Assembly (NCBI GenBank): GCA_021770065.1
Contig: JAETRR010000029.1
Coordinates: 1 to 56,546 of the forward strand
Direction of reading: 5' to 3'
DNA: 56,546 bases
DNA from: Lachnoclostridium sp.
Lineage (GTDB): Bacteria > Bacillota > Clostridia > Lachnospirales > Lachnospiraceae
Shown: positions 15,748 through 25,629 of the stretch, piece by piece
Position numbering within the stretch: the stretch's first letter is position 1
Layout: every line of letters begins with the position of its first letter
Position numbers and translations under genes: made by a program
Notes under the pieces: generated by a model
The model's input: the letters and a program-made list of their open reading frames with translations, nothing else
The model's database searches: none
What the model was told of the DNA's origin: nothing

Positions 15748-16737
15748 TTATTTCTTCGCAATATACTTCCGGATATCCAGAGAGATAGCGATAAAGATTA
15801 CAACGCCGATTGCGATCCACTGCGCATTTGCGTCCATTCCAAGGTACTGCAATGCCAGCTTTAAAAGCTCGAACACGGTAACTCCGACGATGGCCGAGGT
15901 CACACGTCCGCGTCCGCCGGTAACAGATACACCGCCGATGGTACATGCCGCAATAGCCTCCATCTCATAGCCAAGACCTAAGTTTACGGAAGCACCGCCG
16001 GCCTTGGCGCCCAGCATAAAGCCCGCCAGTCCGTACATGGCTGCCGCCTTCATATAAATGAGAATCAGCGTGGTCTTAACCGGAACACCGGCTACCTCTG
16101 CCGCCTGGGGATTGCCGCCCACTGCATACATATATTTTCCGTGGCGGGTCATGTTGAAAATAAACCAGGTAATGGCCGCCACAATAATGGCAATCCAGAT
16201 CAGATAGCTGATTCCTAAGAACCTGCCGCTTGCCACGTTGGTATACTCCGTCACATAACCGCCCAGAGGGGTTGCATTGGTAAAAATCATATTGATACCA
16301 TATACAATCTCCATCATTGCCAGGGTAGCAATAAAGGGCGGAACACTTAAGTAAGCAATAAAGAAGCCCGTTACGGAACCGAATGCCGCACAGATCAGCA
16401 TAACAATCACCGCTACCAGAAATACATTCATAGGCTCCATGTTCGGGAAGAATTTCTGGGAGTAATCCATACGCTGCAGAAGAACACCCGAAATGCAGGC
16501 TCCAAAACCAATCATACGTCCGGCCGACAGGTCGCAGCCTGCGGTGATAACACAGCCTGCGATACCAAGAGCAATCACCAGACGGGAGCTCATGTTCATC
16601 AGCAGATTCAGAAGGTTATTTCCCGTAAAGAAATTATCGGTTGTAAATCCCGTATAGATAACCAGGATAAACATAACGATAATTACACCGTTATTAATCA
16701 AAAAATCTGTTATTTGCTTTTTCTTCGTTTTTTCCAT
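15748..16737 (-). CDS. mglC: galactose/methylgalactoside ABC transporter permease MglC
   Basis: A 329-aa permease of the ribose/galactose (BPD_transp_2) type with about nine hydrophobic segments. GCVITAGCDLSAGRMIG, YAVGGNPQAAEVAGVPV and IGGVSVTGGRGRV match the family-specific cytoplasmic and membrane motifs. AAGGAGG stands 9 nt before the ATG at 16737 and directly abuts the earlier ATG at 16746, so the later start is preferred. It is the last gene of mglBAC. Confidence 0.93.
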   Translation of the reverse strand: MEKTKKKQITDFLINNGVIIVMFILVIYTGFTTDNFFTGNNLLNLLMNMSSRLVIALGIAGCVITAGCDLSAGRMIGFGACISGVLLQRMDYSQKFFPNMEPMNVFLVAVIVMLICAAFGSVTGFFIAYLSVPPFIATLAMMEIVYGINMIFTNATPLGGYVTEYTNVASGRFLGISYLIWIAIIVAAITWFIFNMTRHGKYMYAVGGNPQAAEVAGVPVKTTLILIYMKAAAMYGLAGFMLGAKAGGASVNLGLGYEMEAIAACTIGGVSVTGGRGRVTSAIVGVTVFELLKLALQYLGMDANAQWIAIGVVIFIAISLDIRKYIAKK

Positions 16738-16758
16738 TCTATCCATCCTCCTTCGCCA

Positions 16759-18267
16759 TCAGAACTGGGTTGCATAACCCATAACGCTTTCCTGGTTCAT
16801 CTCAGCCTCTTCCGTAATCTCGCCGGTGATCTTTCCATTGCACATGACATAGACTCTGTCCGACATTCCCAAAAGCTCCGCCATCTCCGAGGAAATCATA
16901 ATGATGGCCTTTCCCTGCTTGGCCAGGTCATTCATAATCTCGTAGATCTCATGCTTTGCGCCTACGTCGATACCTCTCGTGGGCTCATCCATGATGAGTA
17001 CGTCCGGATCATTTGCCAGCCATCTGGAAACGATAACCTTCTGCTGGTTGCCTCCGGAAAGATTCGCAATATGCTCCTTCATGCTGGGCGTCTTAATCCT
17101 AAGCTTCTGAATGTTCTCGTCCACAATACTGTCAATCTTCTTGTGATCCAGAACAAATCCGGCTTTCAGATACTTATTGTAAATGGATACGCCTACGTTA
17201 TCCTTGATGGACAGGCATCCGAAGATACCGTTGCCCCGGCGGTCCTCCGTAATCAGTCCGATTCCGGCCTTCATTGCATCCTTGGGATGTTTTATCTTCA
17301 CCTGTTTGCCGTTTATGTAGATCTCCCCTGTCTCCACACCGCGGATGCCGAAGATTCCCTCCATCAGCTCCGTTCTCTGAGCGCCTACCAGACCGCCGAA
17401 GCCGAGAATCTCACCCCTGCGCAGGGTAAAATTGATATGCTGGAAGGATTTTTCATGGATGGAGCAGAGATCCTTCACCTCCATAATCACCTCGCCGGGT
17501 TCATTCTCCCTGGGAGGATATACATTGGTCAGTTCGCGGCCGACCATCTTGGCTATAATATCATCGGTCGTCATATCCTCCGCCAGCCAGGTTCCCACAT
17601 AAGTACCGTCGCGCATAATAGTGATATCATCAGCAATGCGCTTAATCTCATCCATCTTATGGGAAATATAGACCATAGTTACGCCCTTATCTCGGAGATC
17701 ATTCATGATCCGGAAAAGAGCTTCCACCTCATTGTCTGACAGGGATGAAGTCGGCTCGTCGAAGATAACTACCTTTGCCTGCTGGGATACGGCCTTGGCA
17801 ATCTCCACCGACTGCATCTGTCCCACGGACAGCGAGCCAAGAAGGGCCTTGGGATCAAAATCCATCTTTACTTCCTGTAACCATTTCTCCGTTTCCTCAT
17901 ACATGGCTTTGTGATCAATCACCTGCAGAGGACCGTATTTCTTTACCGGAAACCTCCCCAGATACAGATTCTCTCCCACGCTTCTGGCCGGTACGGGCTG
18001 CAGCTCCTGGTGCACCATGGCAATTCCATACTTCATGGCCTCATCCGGGTTCCCAATCTCAATCTTTTTTCCGTCGAGAATGACCTCTCCTGCGTCCATC
18101 TTGTAGATACCGAACAGACACTTCATCAGCGTGGACTTTCCTGCACCGTTTTCCCCCATCAGTGCATGTACGGTACCGGGACGGAGCGACAACTGTACAT
18201 TATCCAGTGCCTTAACACCCGGAAATGACTTGCAGACGCCTTTTAGCTCCAGTTTATACTCTGCCAT
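16759..18267 (-). CDS. mglA: galactose/methylgalactoside ABC transporter ATPase MglA
   Basis: 502 aa with two fused nucleotide-binding domains. N-domain: Walker A GENGAGKST (near 38), signature LSVGQMQ, Walker B VVIFDEPTSSL. C-domain: degenerate Walker A region GGLVGAQRTEL, signature LSGGNQQK, Walker B VLIMDEPTRGID. The asymmetric degenerate second P-loop is normal for sugar ATPases of this class. AAGGAGGAG lies upstream of ATG. It energises MglC for uptake of galactose or a similar sugar. Confidence 0.95.
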   Translation of the reverse strand: MAEYKLELKGVCKSFPGVKALDNVQLSLRPGTVHALMGENGAGKSTLMKCLFGIYKMDAGEVILDGKKIEIGNPDEAMKYGIAMVHQELQPVPARSVGENLYLGRFPVKKYGPLQVIDHKAMYEETEKWLQEVKMDFDPKALLGSLSVGQMQSVEIAKAVSQQAKVVIFDEPTSSLSDNEVEALFRIMNDLRDKGVTMVYISHKMDEIKRIADDITIMRDGTYVGTWLAEDMTTDDIIAKMVGRELTNVYPPRENEPGEVIMEVKDLCSIHEKSFQHINFTLRRGEILGFGGLVGAQRTELMEGIFGIRGVETGEIYINGKQVKIKHPKDAMKAGIGLITEDRRGNGIFGCLSIKDNVGVSIYNKYLKAGFVLDHKKIDSIVDENIQKLRIKTPSMKEHIANLSGGNQQKVIVSRWLANDPDVLIMDEPTRGIDVGAKHEIYEIMNDLAKQGKAIIMISSEMAELLGMSDRVYVMCNGKITGEITEEAEMNQESVMGYATQF

Positions 18268-18375
18268 TTTGCTCCTCCTTCTCTTTTTCTATAGTTATAC
18301 AGATCGCAATCTGTCAGATAAATCCCCGATCACATATCCATATTTTCTCATTCATATTTCCATTCATTATGAAAA

Positions 18376-18405
18376 GTGCAGGTGCCGTAATTCCAACACC
18401 TGCAC
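18376..18405 (-). terminator. internal attenuating stem-loop between mglB and mglA
   Basis: GTGCAGGTG (18376-18384) pairs perfectly with CACCTGCAC (18397-18405); on the minus strand CTTTTC follows. Such leaky hairpins after a binding-protein gene usually allow it to be made in excess over the membrane components. Confidence 0.7.
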
Positions 18406-18436
18406 CGTTTTCCTTTTGATACTTAATCAGACGTTT

Positions 18437-19552
18437 TTATTTTACGCTGTCAAGTACTTCCTGTGCATTCTCAGTTGTAACCTTTACATAGTCACAGCCA
18501 ATGTAGTGCTCATTCCCTGCTCCGGTCAGATAGTTTACTGCTGCGTCTGCCGCACTGTGGGACTGAGAAATATGGTCATTAAATACTGTACCTGTCATGG
18601 TTCCGTTGATTACATTCTCAAGAGCCTCGGACAGAGCGTCAACGCCTACCAGGAAGATATCCTCGCCTACCTTGCGGCCTGCGGTATCAATTGCCTGCAG
18701 AGCACCAAGTGCCATAGCGTCGTTGTTGCAGAATACAACCTCGATCTTATCGCCGTGCTGTCCAAGTGCGTTCGCAACAAGCTCCTGTGCCTTAACCTGA
18801 TCCCAGTTACCAACCTGATCATCCAGCTGCTCTACTTCCCAGCCGGCATCTGTCAGAGCCTTTACAGAGAACTCTGTACGATACTTGGCATCTACGTTCT
18901 CCGGGTCACCCTCGATCATGATGTACTGAACCTTGCCGTCACCGTTCATATCTACGGTCTCCAGACCAAGATCAACGATCATCTCGCCCTGCATAGTTCC
19001 GGACTGACGTGCATCACATCCAACATAGGTTACATCCCAGTTGTTGTCTGCCCATCTCTGCTCCTCGGATGCATCCGGCTCACGGTTGATGTATACCAGC
19101 GGGATTCCGGCGCCGACTACCTTGTCGGTGATGGTCTCTGCGGAAGAGGAGTTCACGGGGTTGATAATCAGAACGTCAACCTTGTCATTGATGAAAGCAT
19201 CAATCTGGTTGGTCTGTGTTCCCTGGTCATTCTGGCCGTCCTGGATGGTGATGTTATCCTTGGAGAAGCCTAAGCTGATGAGATAGCTCTCAAGCTCTGT
19301 ACGGAACAGCGTCATAAAGTTATCGGAGAACTGATAGATACAAACGCCTACCTTCTTGTCTGCGAAATCTCCGGCCGCCTCTGCAGGTGCCTCTGCCTCT
19401 GCCGGCTCCTCTGCGTCTGCAGGTGCCTCGGTCTCTGCCGGTGCTTCAGTCTCAGCAGGCGCCTCTGCCGGTGCTTCCTTGGAACCACAGCCTGCCAGTA
19501 AGGTTGCTACCATTGCTACGCTTAACAATGCAGCTAAAACTTTCTTTTTCAT
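18437..19552 (-). CDS. mglB: galactose/glucose-binding lipoprotein MglB
   Basis: A 371-aa solute receptor: signal peptide with lipobox LLAGCGS (Cys about residue 22), an Ala/Glu/Pro linker of about 40 residues (EAPAETEAPAETEAPADAEE), then a Peripla_BP_4 domain. KVGVCIYQFSDNFMT, INPVNSSSA, YINREPD, MIEGDPENVDAKYRTEFS and FCNNDAMALGALQAID match galactose-binding proteins. The probable -10 TATACT lies on the minus strand at 19611-19616 with no good -35, as expected for an activator-dependent promoter. It is the first gene of mglBAC. Confidence 0.93.
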   Translation of the reverse strand: MKKKVLAALLSVAMVATLLAGCGSKEAPAEAPAETEAPAETEAPADAEEPAEAEAPAEAAGDFADKKVGVCIYQFSDNFMTLFRTELESYLISLGFSKDNITIQDGQNDQGTQTNQIDAFINDKVDVLIINPVNSSSAETITDKVVGAGIPLVYINREPDASEEQRWADNNWDVTYVGCDARQSGTMQGEMIVDLGLETVDMNGDGKVQYIMIEGDPENVDAKYRTEFSVKALTDAGWEVEQLDDQVGNWDQVKAQELVANALGQHGDKIEVVFCNNDAMALGALQAIDTAGRKVGEDIFLVGVDALSEALENVINGTMTGTVFNDHISQSHSAADAAVNYLTGAGNEHYIGCDYVKVTTENAQEVLDSVK

Positions 19553-19727
19553 AATGAAAAATCCTCCCTGTTTATTTTTTTACAAGCTTATTGATTTGCT
19601 TGCGTTTATAAGTATACCACAAACAAGAAGGATTTCCATTAAAAATTTTATTCTTTTTGTACAAAATTTTACTAACTTGTTATTATTCACGGCCCAAAAG
19701 GCCGCTCACAGCAGCACTAAATTCCCG

Positions 19728-20735
19728 TCAGTCAAAAGAAAATAATACCTTTTGGCAGTCTTCCTCGAACATATTTTCTCTGGTAATCATGGTAGTAGCC
19801 GTGTCCACCTGTGTGTTTTCTACAGGGAGATTATTGATCAGATTATAGGCACATTCCACTCCCAGATAACCCATAGCATAAGGATTCTGCACAATCAGTG
19901 CATCTACCTCTCCCGTCTCCAGCATTCCCACGCAGACCACATTGCTGTCAAAAGCCACAACAGATGTTTCCTCCGCCAGCCCAAGTTCCCGGATAGCATA
20001 GCTCACTCCCAGGCTGGTCCACTCATTAAAGGTAGCTATTACATTGATCTCCGGATGGTTTTCCAGCATTTCAATGGTTCCAGCCTTGGAATCCTCCGTT
20101 GTGGAGATTACATTGACGGCATCTACGATGCGCACCCGGCTGTCCCCGGAAAGTTCTTCCCTAAGCCCCTGCTCCCTCTGCTGGCCGTTGGCGGAATTTT
20201 TGTCAAAATTTACAATCCCTACATTCAGTTCTTCCTGATCCGACGAGAGAATGGCCGTTCCGGCCATGCGGCCTGCCTGAAAATTGTCCGTGCTGATCCG
20301 GCAGCTCACCTTGCTGCTGTCCACATCGCTGTCAATGATCACGATTTTTACCCCGGCTCCTGCCGCCTCATTGATAGCCTCTGCATTGGCATGAAAATCT
20401 ACTGCGGAAAATATAATCACCTCCGCCCCGTCCTCCACTGCTTTGCGGATCATCTTATTCTGGGTCTGATAGTCTTCTTCATTTTCGGGACCATCCACCG
20501 TCAGAATTAAATTGTACTCGGTGCCGGCTGCACTGGCCCCCGCAAATACGGATTTCCAAAAGGCCGAGGTGGTAGATTTGGCAATCACTGCCACATAATG
20601 GCGGTTCGTCTCCCCCCGCTCATTTTCAAATACATTGAGATTGCCGATAATGTAGCGGATTCCGATAATATAGCTTGCCGTCAGAATCAATGCCCCCAAA
20701 AAGAGCAGCCACAGATTATAACGTTTCCCTGTCAT
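19728..20735 (-). CDS. membrane-anchored sugar-binding sensor protein
   Basis: 335 aa with one N-terminal transmembrane segment (LWLLFLGALILTASYIIGI) and no lipobox, then a Peripla_BP_4 domain (YVAVIAKSTTSAFWKSV, IIFSAVDFHANAEAI, VIIDSDVDSS, NFDKNSANGQQREQGL, NVIATFNEWTSLG). Because it is anchored by a TM helix and encoded directly downstream of a YesM/YesN pair, it is most likely the ligand-sensing partner of that kinase rather than a transport receptor. GGGAG precedes ATG 20735; the longer frame to 20834 would overlap the kinase gene. The ligand may be galactose or a related sugar. Confidence 0.8.
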   Translation of the reverse strand: MTGKRYNLWLLFLGALILTASYIIGIRYIIGNLNVFENERGETNRHYVAVIAKSTTSAFWKSVFAGASAAGTEYNLILTVDGPENEEDYQTQNKMIRKAVEDGAEVIIFSAVDFHANAEAINEAAGAGVKIVIIDSDVDSSKVSCRISTDNFQAGRMAGTAILSSDQEELNVGIVNFDKNSANGQQREQGLREELSGDSRVRIVDAVNVISTTEDSKAGTIEMLENHPEINVIATFNEWTSLGVSYAIRELGLAEETSVVAFDSNVVCVGMLETGEVDALIVQNPYAMGYLGVECAYNLINNLPVENTQVDTATTMITRENMFEEDCQKVLFSFD

Positions 20736-20769
20736 CTTATCTCCCTTCACAAATTCCGTAATATTCTTG

Positions 20770-22485
20770 TCAGTGAAGTTCCAGTTCCGTTTCCGTAAGC
20801 TTTGGAATACGGATTTCCACACAGGTGCCCTCATCAGGTTCGCTTGTTATGTGAAGCCCGTACTCTTCTCCGAAATAAATACGGATGCGGTCGTGTACAT
20901 TTTTGATTCCGATTCCGGTCCGATCCCCGGCCTCCCGGTGGAGAATCTCCCGGCACTGCTCTTTCGTCATGCCTACGCCGTTATCCGTTACGGTCATAAG
21001 GATAGCCGTTTCTTCCTCACAAATCCGAATCTGGATGATTCCCTCATCTACCATGCGGTCAATCCCATGGTAAATGGCATTTTCAATAATAGGCTGCAGG
21101 GTAATTTTATTGCATAGATAGGAAAGACAGCTTTCTTCCACCTCAAAGGTGTAAGTAAACTGATTTTTGTAGCGGTAGTTCTGAATCTTCAGATAGCTCT
21201 TGGCGTGTTCTACTTCCCTTTCCAGTGTAATCAGCTCATGCCCTTTACTGATGCTGATGCGGAAGAGCCGGGCCAGGGCGTTAACCATCTCCACCGCCTC
21301 CTTTGTCCGATCCTCTTCACACATCCATGCTATGGAATCCAGGGTATTATACAGGAAATGGGGATTTATCTGGGCCTGCAGGGCATTAAGCTCCGTCTTT
21401 CGCAGGGTGATCTCTTCCTGCCGCACCTGTTCCATCAGTTTCTGAATCCGCACCACCATATGGCCGAAGGAGTCTGACAGGGCAGATATCTCACTTGTGC
21501 CCCGTACTGCCGCAAACTGAAAGTTCTCCGCCTCTTTCTCAAATGCTTCCATAGCTCCCGTCAGACGCTTGGCCGGCTTGGCAAAGAGCCGGGAAAAAAG
21601 GATTCCCACCAGCACGGCCGTCACCAGCACCAGAAGCAGGAGAGCCCCGCAGACACGGATCATCCCTTCTACCCGGCCCGTGATCAGCTCGTCCACATAG
21701 CTTACACCCACGACTCTCCAGTTGCAGTTTTCCAGGGTATGAATGGTGTAGATTACATTGGAACGGGTATGTGAGCCGTCGGGAAGGCTTTTAAGCTCAC
21801 CTGTCATTTCTTCCTTAAGGCCGGAATATATAAGCTGCTGCTGAGGATGGTAAATAAGATTCCCCTCCGTATCCTGGATATAGCAGTAACCATGCTGCCC
21901 GATTCCCACGTCGTCCACATAACTGGCTATATTGGAAAACCGGATATCCATAAAGACATCTGTCTCCTGCCCTGACGCATCTCTCATATTCTGACAGATG
22001 GTAACCACCCAGGGATAATACTCATCAAAAAGAGTTTCCACATGGGGCTTGGAGATGCACAGCCCCTTTCCCTGCGGCTCTTCCATATAGGAAAGATTCT
22101 GTAAAATAGTACTTTTTCGTCTCAGGCCGTCTGACCAGCAGTCCAGAAGCTCTCCGCTCTGGTTGTAGGTAGTGACTGCCACCACATCAGAACGGATCTC
22201 CATAAAGCTTCGGAAAAATTCATCCCGCTCCTCCTTGGGCGTTCCCATATAAACGGAAATCAGCCGCATGGATTCCGCCATTCCCTCGGTATAATTCTCC
22301 ACTGTGTTCATAACCTGCACTACGGCCTGTTCACTGGTGATGGCTGCATTCTGCTCCATGGAGCCCTGGTAAAAATCAATAAAAAATATGAGAACCGAAC
22401 CCAGTACGGTTAATACCAGCCCCACAACCACACCTGTCATCACGGCGGAAAGGGAAATCCGGCTCTTATATCTGTCCTTCTTCAT
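20770..22485 (-). CDS. YesM-type sensor histidine kinase
   Basis: 571 aa. TM1 near 18-40, extracellular dCache-like sensor about 45-275, TM2 about 280-305 followed by HAMP, coiled linker, His_kinase domain with NPHFLYNTLDSIAWMCEED (phospho-His near 370), and HATPase_c with ENAIYHGID, DNGVGMT and GIGIKNVHDRI. AGGAGG precedes ATG 22485, which lies within the end of the response regulator gene (20-bp overlap), so the pair is coupled. It probably phosphorylates the regulator encoded upstream and may read the bound state of the 19728-20735 protein. Confidence 0.92.
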   Translation of the reverse strand: MKKDRYKSRISLSAVMTGVVVGLVLTVLGSVLIFFIDFYQGSMEQNAAITSEQAVVQVMNTVENYTEGMAESMRLISVYMGTPKEERDEFFRSFMEIRSDVVAVTTYNQSGELLDCWSDGLRRKSTILQNLSYMEEPQGKGLCISKPHVETLFDEYYPWVVTICQNMRDASGQETDVFMDIRFSNIASYVDDVGIGQHGYCYIQDTEGNLIYHPQQQLIYSGLKEEMTGELKSLPDGSHTRSNVIYTIHTLENCNWRVVGVSYVDELITGRVEGMIRVCGALLLLVLVTAVLVGILFSRLFAKPAKRLTGAMEAFEKEAENFQFAAVRGTSEISALSDSFGHMVVRIQKLMEQVRQEEITLRKTELNALQAQINPHFLYNTLDSIAWMCEEDRTKEAVEMVNALARLFRISISKGHELITLEREVEHAKSYLKIQNYRYKNQFTYTFEVEESCLSYLCNKITLQPIIENAIYHGIDRMVDEGIIQIRICEEETAILMTVTDNGVGMTKEQCREILHREAGDRTGIGIKNVHDRIRIYFGEEYGLHITSEPDEGTCVEIRIPKLTETELELH

Positions 22486-24064
22486 GCTTCCTCCTGCATG
22501 CATTCGGCGAGATGCCTTCGTATTTTTTAAAACAATAGCTGAAATAATGCTGATCGTTGTATCCGCATTTTTCCGAGATCTCCCGGATCTTCATGGAGGT
22601 TTCCAGAAGCAGCTTTTTGGCCGTCTCCATGCGCTTTCTGGTAAGCAGATCAATGAAGGTGCTGCCCGTGGATCGCTTGATGAGGGTACTCAGATAATTG
22701 GGGCTCACACAAATCTCGCCGCTGATGGAATTTAAAGACAATTCCGGATCCATAAAGCGGCTCTCCATAATGGACAGTGCCCGGTCACAGATAACGGAGC
22801 CGCTCTTTTTCCGATGCTCGGCGGCCAGTTCTCTCGCCGCAAGGCAGAAGGCCAGATAGCGCTCCTCCATTTCTCTGGGATTCTCAAAGAAGAGCTGCCC
22901 CAGAAGGGGGGAGGTCTTCTGAAGATTCTGAATTGCCTCGCTGTCCGCCACCGCATTGACCACCCGGAATACTGCCGCTATAAGCTGTACCATTACAAGC
23001 TGAATATTCATGGCCGGTGTGTCCTCCTGCTCCAGCTCCTCAAACAGCCTCTCTGAGCAGGCACGAAGCTCCTCCTCTGTCCCGCTCCGCAGCAGGCTCT
23101 CAATCTCATTGACTGCTGCCTGGACCGTCTCCTGATCGAGGACAGCAGTCCGCTCGATATCGGAGATAAAAGCGACTCCGGTGTCACTCCGCCTCGCATA
23201 GCCGAGAGCATCCATGGCCTCCAGATAAGCCTCATGGCAGTGTCCCAGCCCCGGCACCATGCGGCTGACACCGATGGAAGCAGTAAGGTTCATAATCCTC
23301 CTGACACTCTGGGAGATATCTTCAACGATGATATGCAGATATTTTGAGAGGCTTGTCCGCGTACCGGCCAGCAGGGAGACAACCCTGCCTTCCGTATAAA
23401 AACTCACATAACGGATATATTTGCGCAGAATAAGGTTCACTGCATTAACACCATTTTCCGAGGTATAATTGTTTCCTTTGTTATCCCCAAAGCTTGTGAC
23501 CAGAACCGTGTAATGCATATGCACATGCTCCGGCTTGATAAAACCCCGGCGCACGGCCTCTTGAATCAGTGCTTCTTCCCGTTCCTCTCCCTGTACATCG
23601 GAAAACGAATCAAGAAGCAGAGGCATAAAAAAAACCATGAGGTTCTGCTGTTCCTGCTCTGCGTTTTTTCTTGTAAACTCCTCGAATTTTACGTCTATTT
23701 TCTGTTTGATTTTTTTCAGCTCTTCTGTCAGTTCTTTGGAAGAAACGGGCTTCAGGATGTAGCTGATGATATTGTATTGGATAGCCTGCTGTGCGTAGGT
23801 AAAATCGTCAAAACCGCTCAGAAAAGCAATCTGTATATTCGGGCGGATCTCTCTCACTGCCCTGGCCAGCTCAATGCCGGACATAAAGGGCATCCGTACA
23901 TCCGTAAGGAGCAGATCCGGCTCCAGCTTCTCCACAAGTTCCAGCGCTTCGGCACCGTTCTCCGCTTCTCCCACCACCTCAAAGCCTATCTCTTTCCAGT
24001 TGATACGCCGGATAAGCGCCTGGCGCAGTTCGGCCTCGTCGTCCGCGATTACTATGGTATACAT
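22466..24064 (-). CDS. YesN-type response regulator with AraC DNA-binding domain
   Basis: 532 aa. Receiver domain at the N-terminus (IVIADDEAELR, phospho-Asp in LLLTDVRMPFMSG near 55, LKPVSSKEL), a long middle region of about 300 residues, and a C-terminal AraC helix-turn-helix pair (SLNSISGEICVSPNYLSTLIKRSTG, SMKIREISEKCGYNDQHYFSYCFKKYEG). AGGAGG before ATG 24064 decides the start; the frame extends to 24172 without a site. The likely target is the mglB promoter, which has a -10 but no -35 box. Confidence 0.92.
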   Translation of the reverse strand: MYTIVIADDEAELRQALIRRINWKEIGFEVVGEAENGAEALELVEKLEPDLLLTDVRMPFMSGIELARAVREIRPNIQIAFLSGFDDFTYAQQAIQYNIISYILKPVSSKELTEELKKIKQKIDVKFEEFTRKNAEQEQQNLMVFFMPLLLDSFSDVQGEEREEALIQEAVRRGFIKPEHVHMHYTVLVTSFGDNKGNNYTSENGVNAVNLILRKYIRYVSFYTEGRVVSLLAGTRTSLSKYLHIIVEDISQSVRRIMNLTASIGVSRMVPGLGHCHEAYLEAMDALGYARRSDTGVAFISDIERTAVLDQETVQAAVNEIESLLRSGTEEELRACSERLFEELEQEDTPAMNIQLVMVQLIAAVFRVVNAVADSEAIQNLQKTSPLLGQLFFENPREMEERYLAFCLAARELAAEHRKKSGSVICDRALSIMESRFMDPELSLNSISGEICVSPNYLSTLIKRSTGSTFIDLLTRKRMETAKKLLLETSMKIREISEKCGYNDQHYFSYCFKKYEGISPNACRRKHEEGQI

Positions 24065-24170
24065 AGGATCCTCCTGATGAAAGGTTTCTTTTACTGTTTT
24101 CAGATCTATCATCTGTGTAATTGCTTTTATTATACATGATCCGCCTTCCCAGGGCAAAAGAAATCTGCGC

Positions 24171-24212
24171 AAAAAGCCTGCGATCCTTAACTTGCGGATC
24201 GCAGGCTTTTTC
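24171..24212. terminator. bidirectional intrinsic terminator
   Basis: AAAAAGCCTGCGATCC pairs perfectly with GGATCGCAGGCTTTTT (16 bp, loop of 9). It terminates the leftward sigma-factor operon and insulates the regulator gene. Confidence 0.93.
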
Positions 24213-24307
24213 CATATAAAAACATATTCCGGATATGATCGGGATAGGTTTTCGTAAATCGTATCACATCTGTTATATGTTATCTTATGCCGTTCTCCTG
24301 TCCTCTG

Positions 24308-24634
24308 TCACCAGGTTATGACCTGGCCAGAACATTCCGGATAATGCGCGAAGATCCAGTCCATGCCTGCCATGCACATTGCAAAAAGCACCATGAGTAT
24401 TAAAAGGAAAATGGCTGCCCCGTCATAGACGATACGCCGTTCGGGGCTCCGGCTGCTTAAAAGCACTTCAATTCCCAGGCAGATAAACACGGCGGGCCAC
24501 AGGCGGAAAATCAGCTCGTAGTTCAGCACCGGGAAGAATAGCTTAAGCAGGCACAGCGCTCCCATAACCACCAGTACCAGCCCAAAGGTAACGGTCCCTA
24601 CTCTATGAATGTGAATGGTCTGTTTCTCCTGCAT
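24308..24634 (-). CDS. small membrane protein, LiaF/DUF5668-like N-domain
   Basis: 108 aa with three hydrophobic stretches; RVGTVTFGLVLVVMG and YELIFRLWPAVFICLGIEVLL fit the toast-rack-type membrane regions found with LiaF and PspC-like proteins. GGGGGG precedes ATG 24634. It overlaps the upstream gene by 32 bp and is the last gene of the sigma-factor operon. Function unknown, perhaps envelope-stress related. Confidence 0.7.
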   Translation of the reverse strand: MQEKQTIHIHRVGTVTFGLVLVVMGALCLLKLFFPVLNYELIFRLWPAVFICLGIEVLLSSRSPERRIVYDGAAIFLLILMVLFAMCMAGMDWIFAHYPECSGQVITW

Positions 24635-25172
24635 ATTCTTCCCCCCTGTCTTCCTCAAGAAGTTCCTGTTTTTTACCGCGGATCAGCATAACTCCTACAG
24701 CGATGACGCCGATTCCCAGGACAAGCTGCGGAACAAAACGGCTGATGCTGTTTATATAATTCCACACATAGTCCGGAAGAGTCCAGTAAATCAGATCCAG
24801 TATGGAATTCCACAGAATTGCCGTGCCGAACAGAATCAGGATTCCGGCCAGAATCTTCCGGTATTTTGTAATCGTTATTTTATTCCAGAATTCACAATCC
24901 GTATCTACAGGAATGAGATAGTGATCCTCCAGGGCATAGAAGTCCTCATCATCCATGGCATGCAGGTTGTGGGCATGGAAGAAGCTGTAAAACCATACGA
25001 TCACATCTATGAACATAAGGAATCCTGTATTAAAGAATATGGACAGGGTAACGATTCCCCAAAACAATCCCATCAGGCTGATCCCCATTCTCATAAACCC
25101 CATATACATTTCTCCCGCTCCCGGGATCCAGGAGAAGATAAAGGTCCAAAAGCCGCTTTTTTTCTTTGTCAT
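24603..25172 (-). CDS. multi-TM membrane protein of the sigma-factor operon
   Basis: 189 aa. The N-terminal TM2-like hairpin (FIFSWIPGAGEMYMGFMRMG, FNTGFLMFIDVIVWFYSFF) is followed by a soluble patch (HAMDDEDFYALEDHYLIPVD) and two more membrane segments around 105-165. GGAGG precedes the start. It overlaps the next gene. Unknown role. Confidence 0.7.
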   Translation of the reverse strand: MTKKKSGFWTFIFSWIPGAGEMYMGFMRMGISLMGLFWGIVTLSIFFNTGFLMFIDVIVWFYSFFHAHNLHAMDDEDFYALEDHYLIPVDTDCEFWNKITITKYRKILAGILILFGTAILWNSILDLIYWTLPDYVWNYINSISRFVPQLVLGIGVIAVGVMLIRGKKQELLEEDRGEEYAGETDHSHS

Positions 25173-25215
25173 TTTTTGTCCTCCATTTTAGGTTCCATAA
25201 TAATTTTCTGATTAT

Positions 25216-25629
25216 TTATTGATTCGTTTTTTGAGGCTGCTGCCATTCCCATTCCAGCATCTCATTCAGCATCTGGTTTATTTCCCGCATGCCGTTGTTC
25301 AGCCTGCGGTTCAGGGTTTCCTCCTGCTGCCTGGCCGCTTCCTCCGGTGTCATGGGCTCTGCGCGGGGGATCTCTCTCGGCACCATAAACAGCAGGAACA
25401 GGGCCGTCACTACAGCTGCCCCTACTTTAAGGCTGTAGAAGAAAAGCTGCATCTGTTTTGACGCTTTCCGGGTGGTTACTGCAAGCTGATAATCCATGCG
25501 CCGGGAGCGTTCCAGTATTTCCTGCTTCATATGTGCCGGAGCTTTGATGAGGCCCTCTGCTTCGGCCTGACGGATGATCCGCTCGGTGTAAGCATCCATA
25601 TCTTTGATTTCTTCGTATTCTGTTCTCAT
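25216..25629 (-). CDS. single-TM protein, candidate anti-sigma factor
   Basis: 137 aa: cytoplasmic helical N-terminus (about 1-65), one membrane span (VGAAVVTALFLLFMVP, about 72-88), and an outer helical tail ending in EMLEWEWQQPQKTNQ. Its ATG overlaps the sigma-factor stop (ATGA), the arrangement typical of an ECF sigma factor and its membrane-bound antagonist. It has no recognisable zinc motif (HxxxCxxC), so it is not a ZAS-type protein; the anti-sigma role rests on topology and context. Confidence 0.65.
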   Translation of the reverse strand: MRTEYEEIKDMDAYTERIIRQAEAEGLIKAPAHMKQEILERSRRMDYQLAVTTRKASKQMQLFFYSLKVGAAVVTALFLLFMVPREIPRAEPMTPEEAARQQEETLNRRLNNGMREINQMLNEMLEWEWQQPQKTNQ

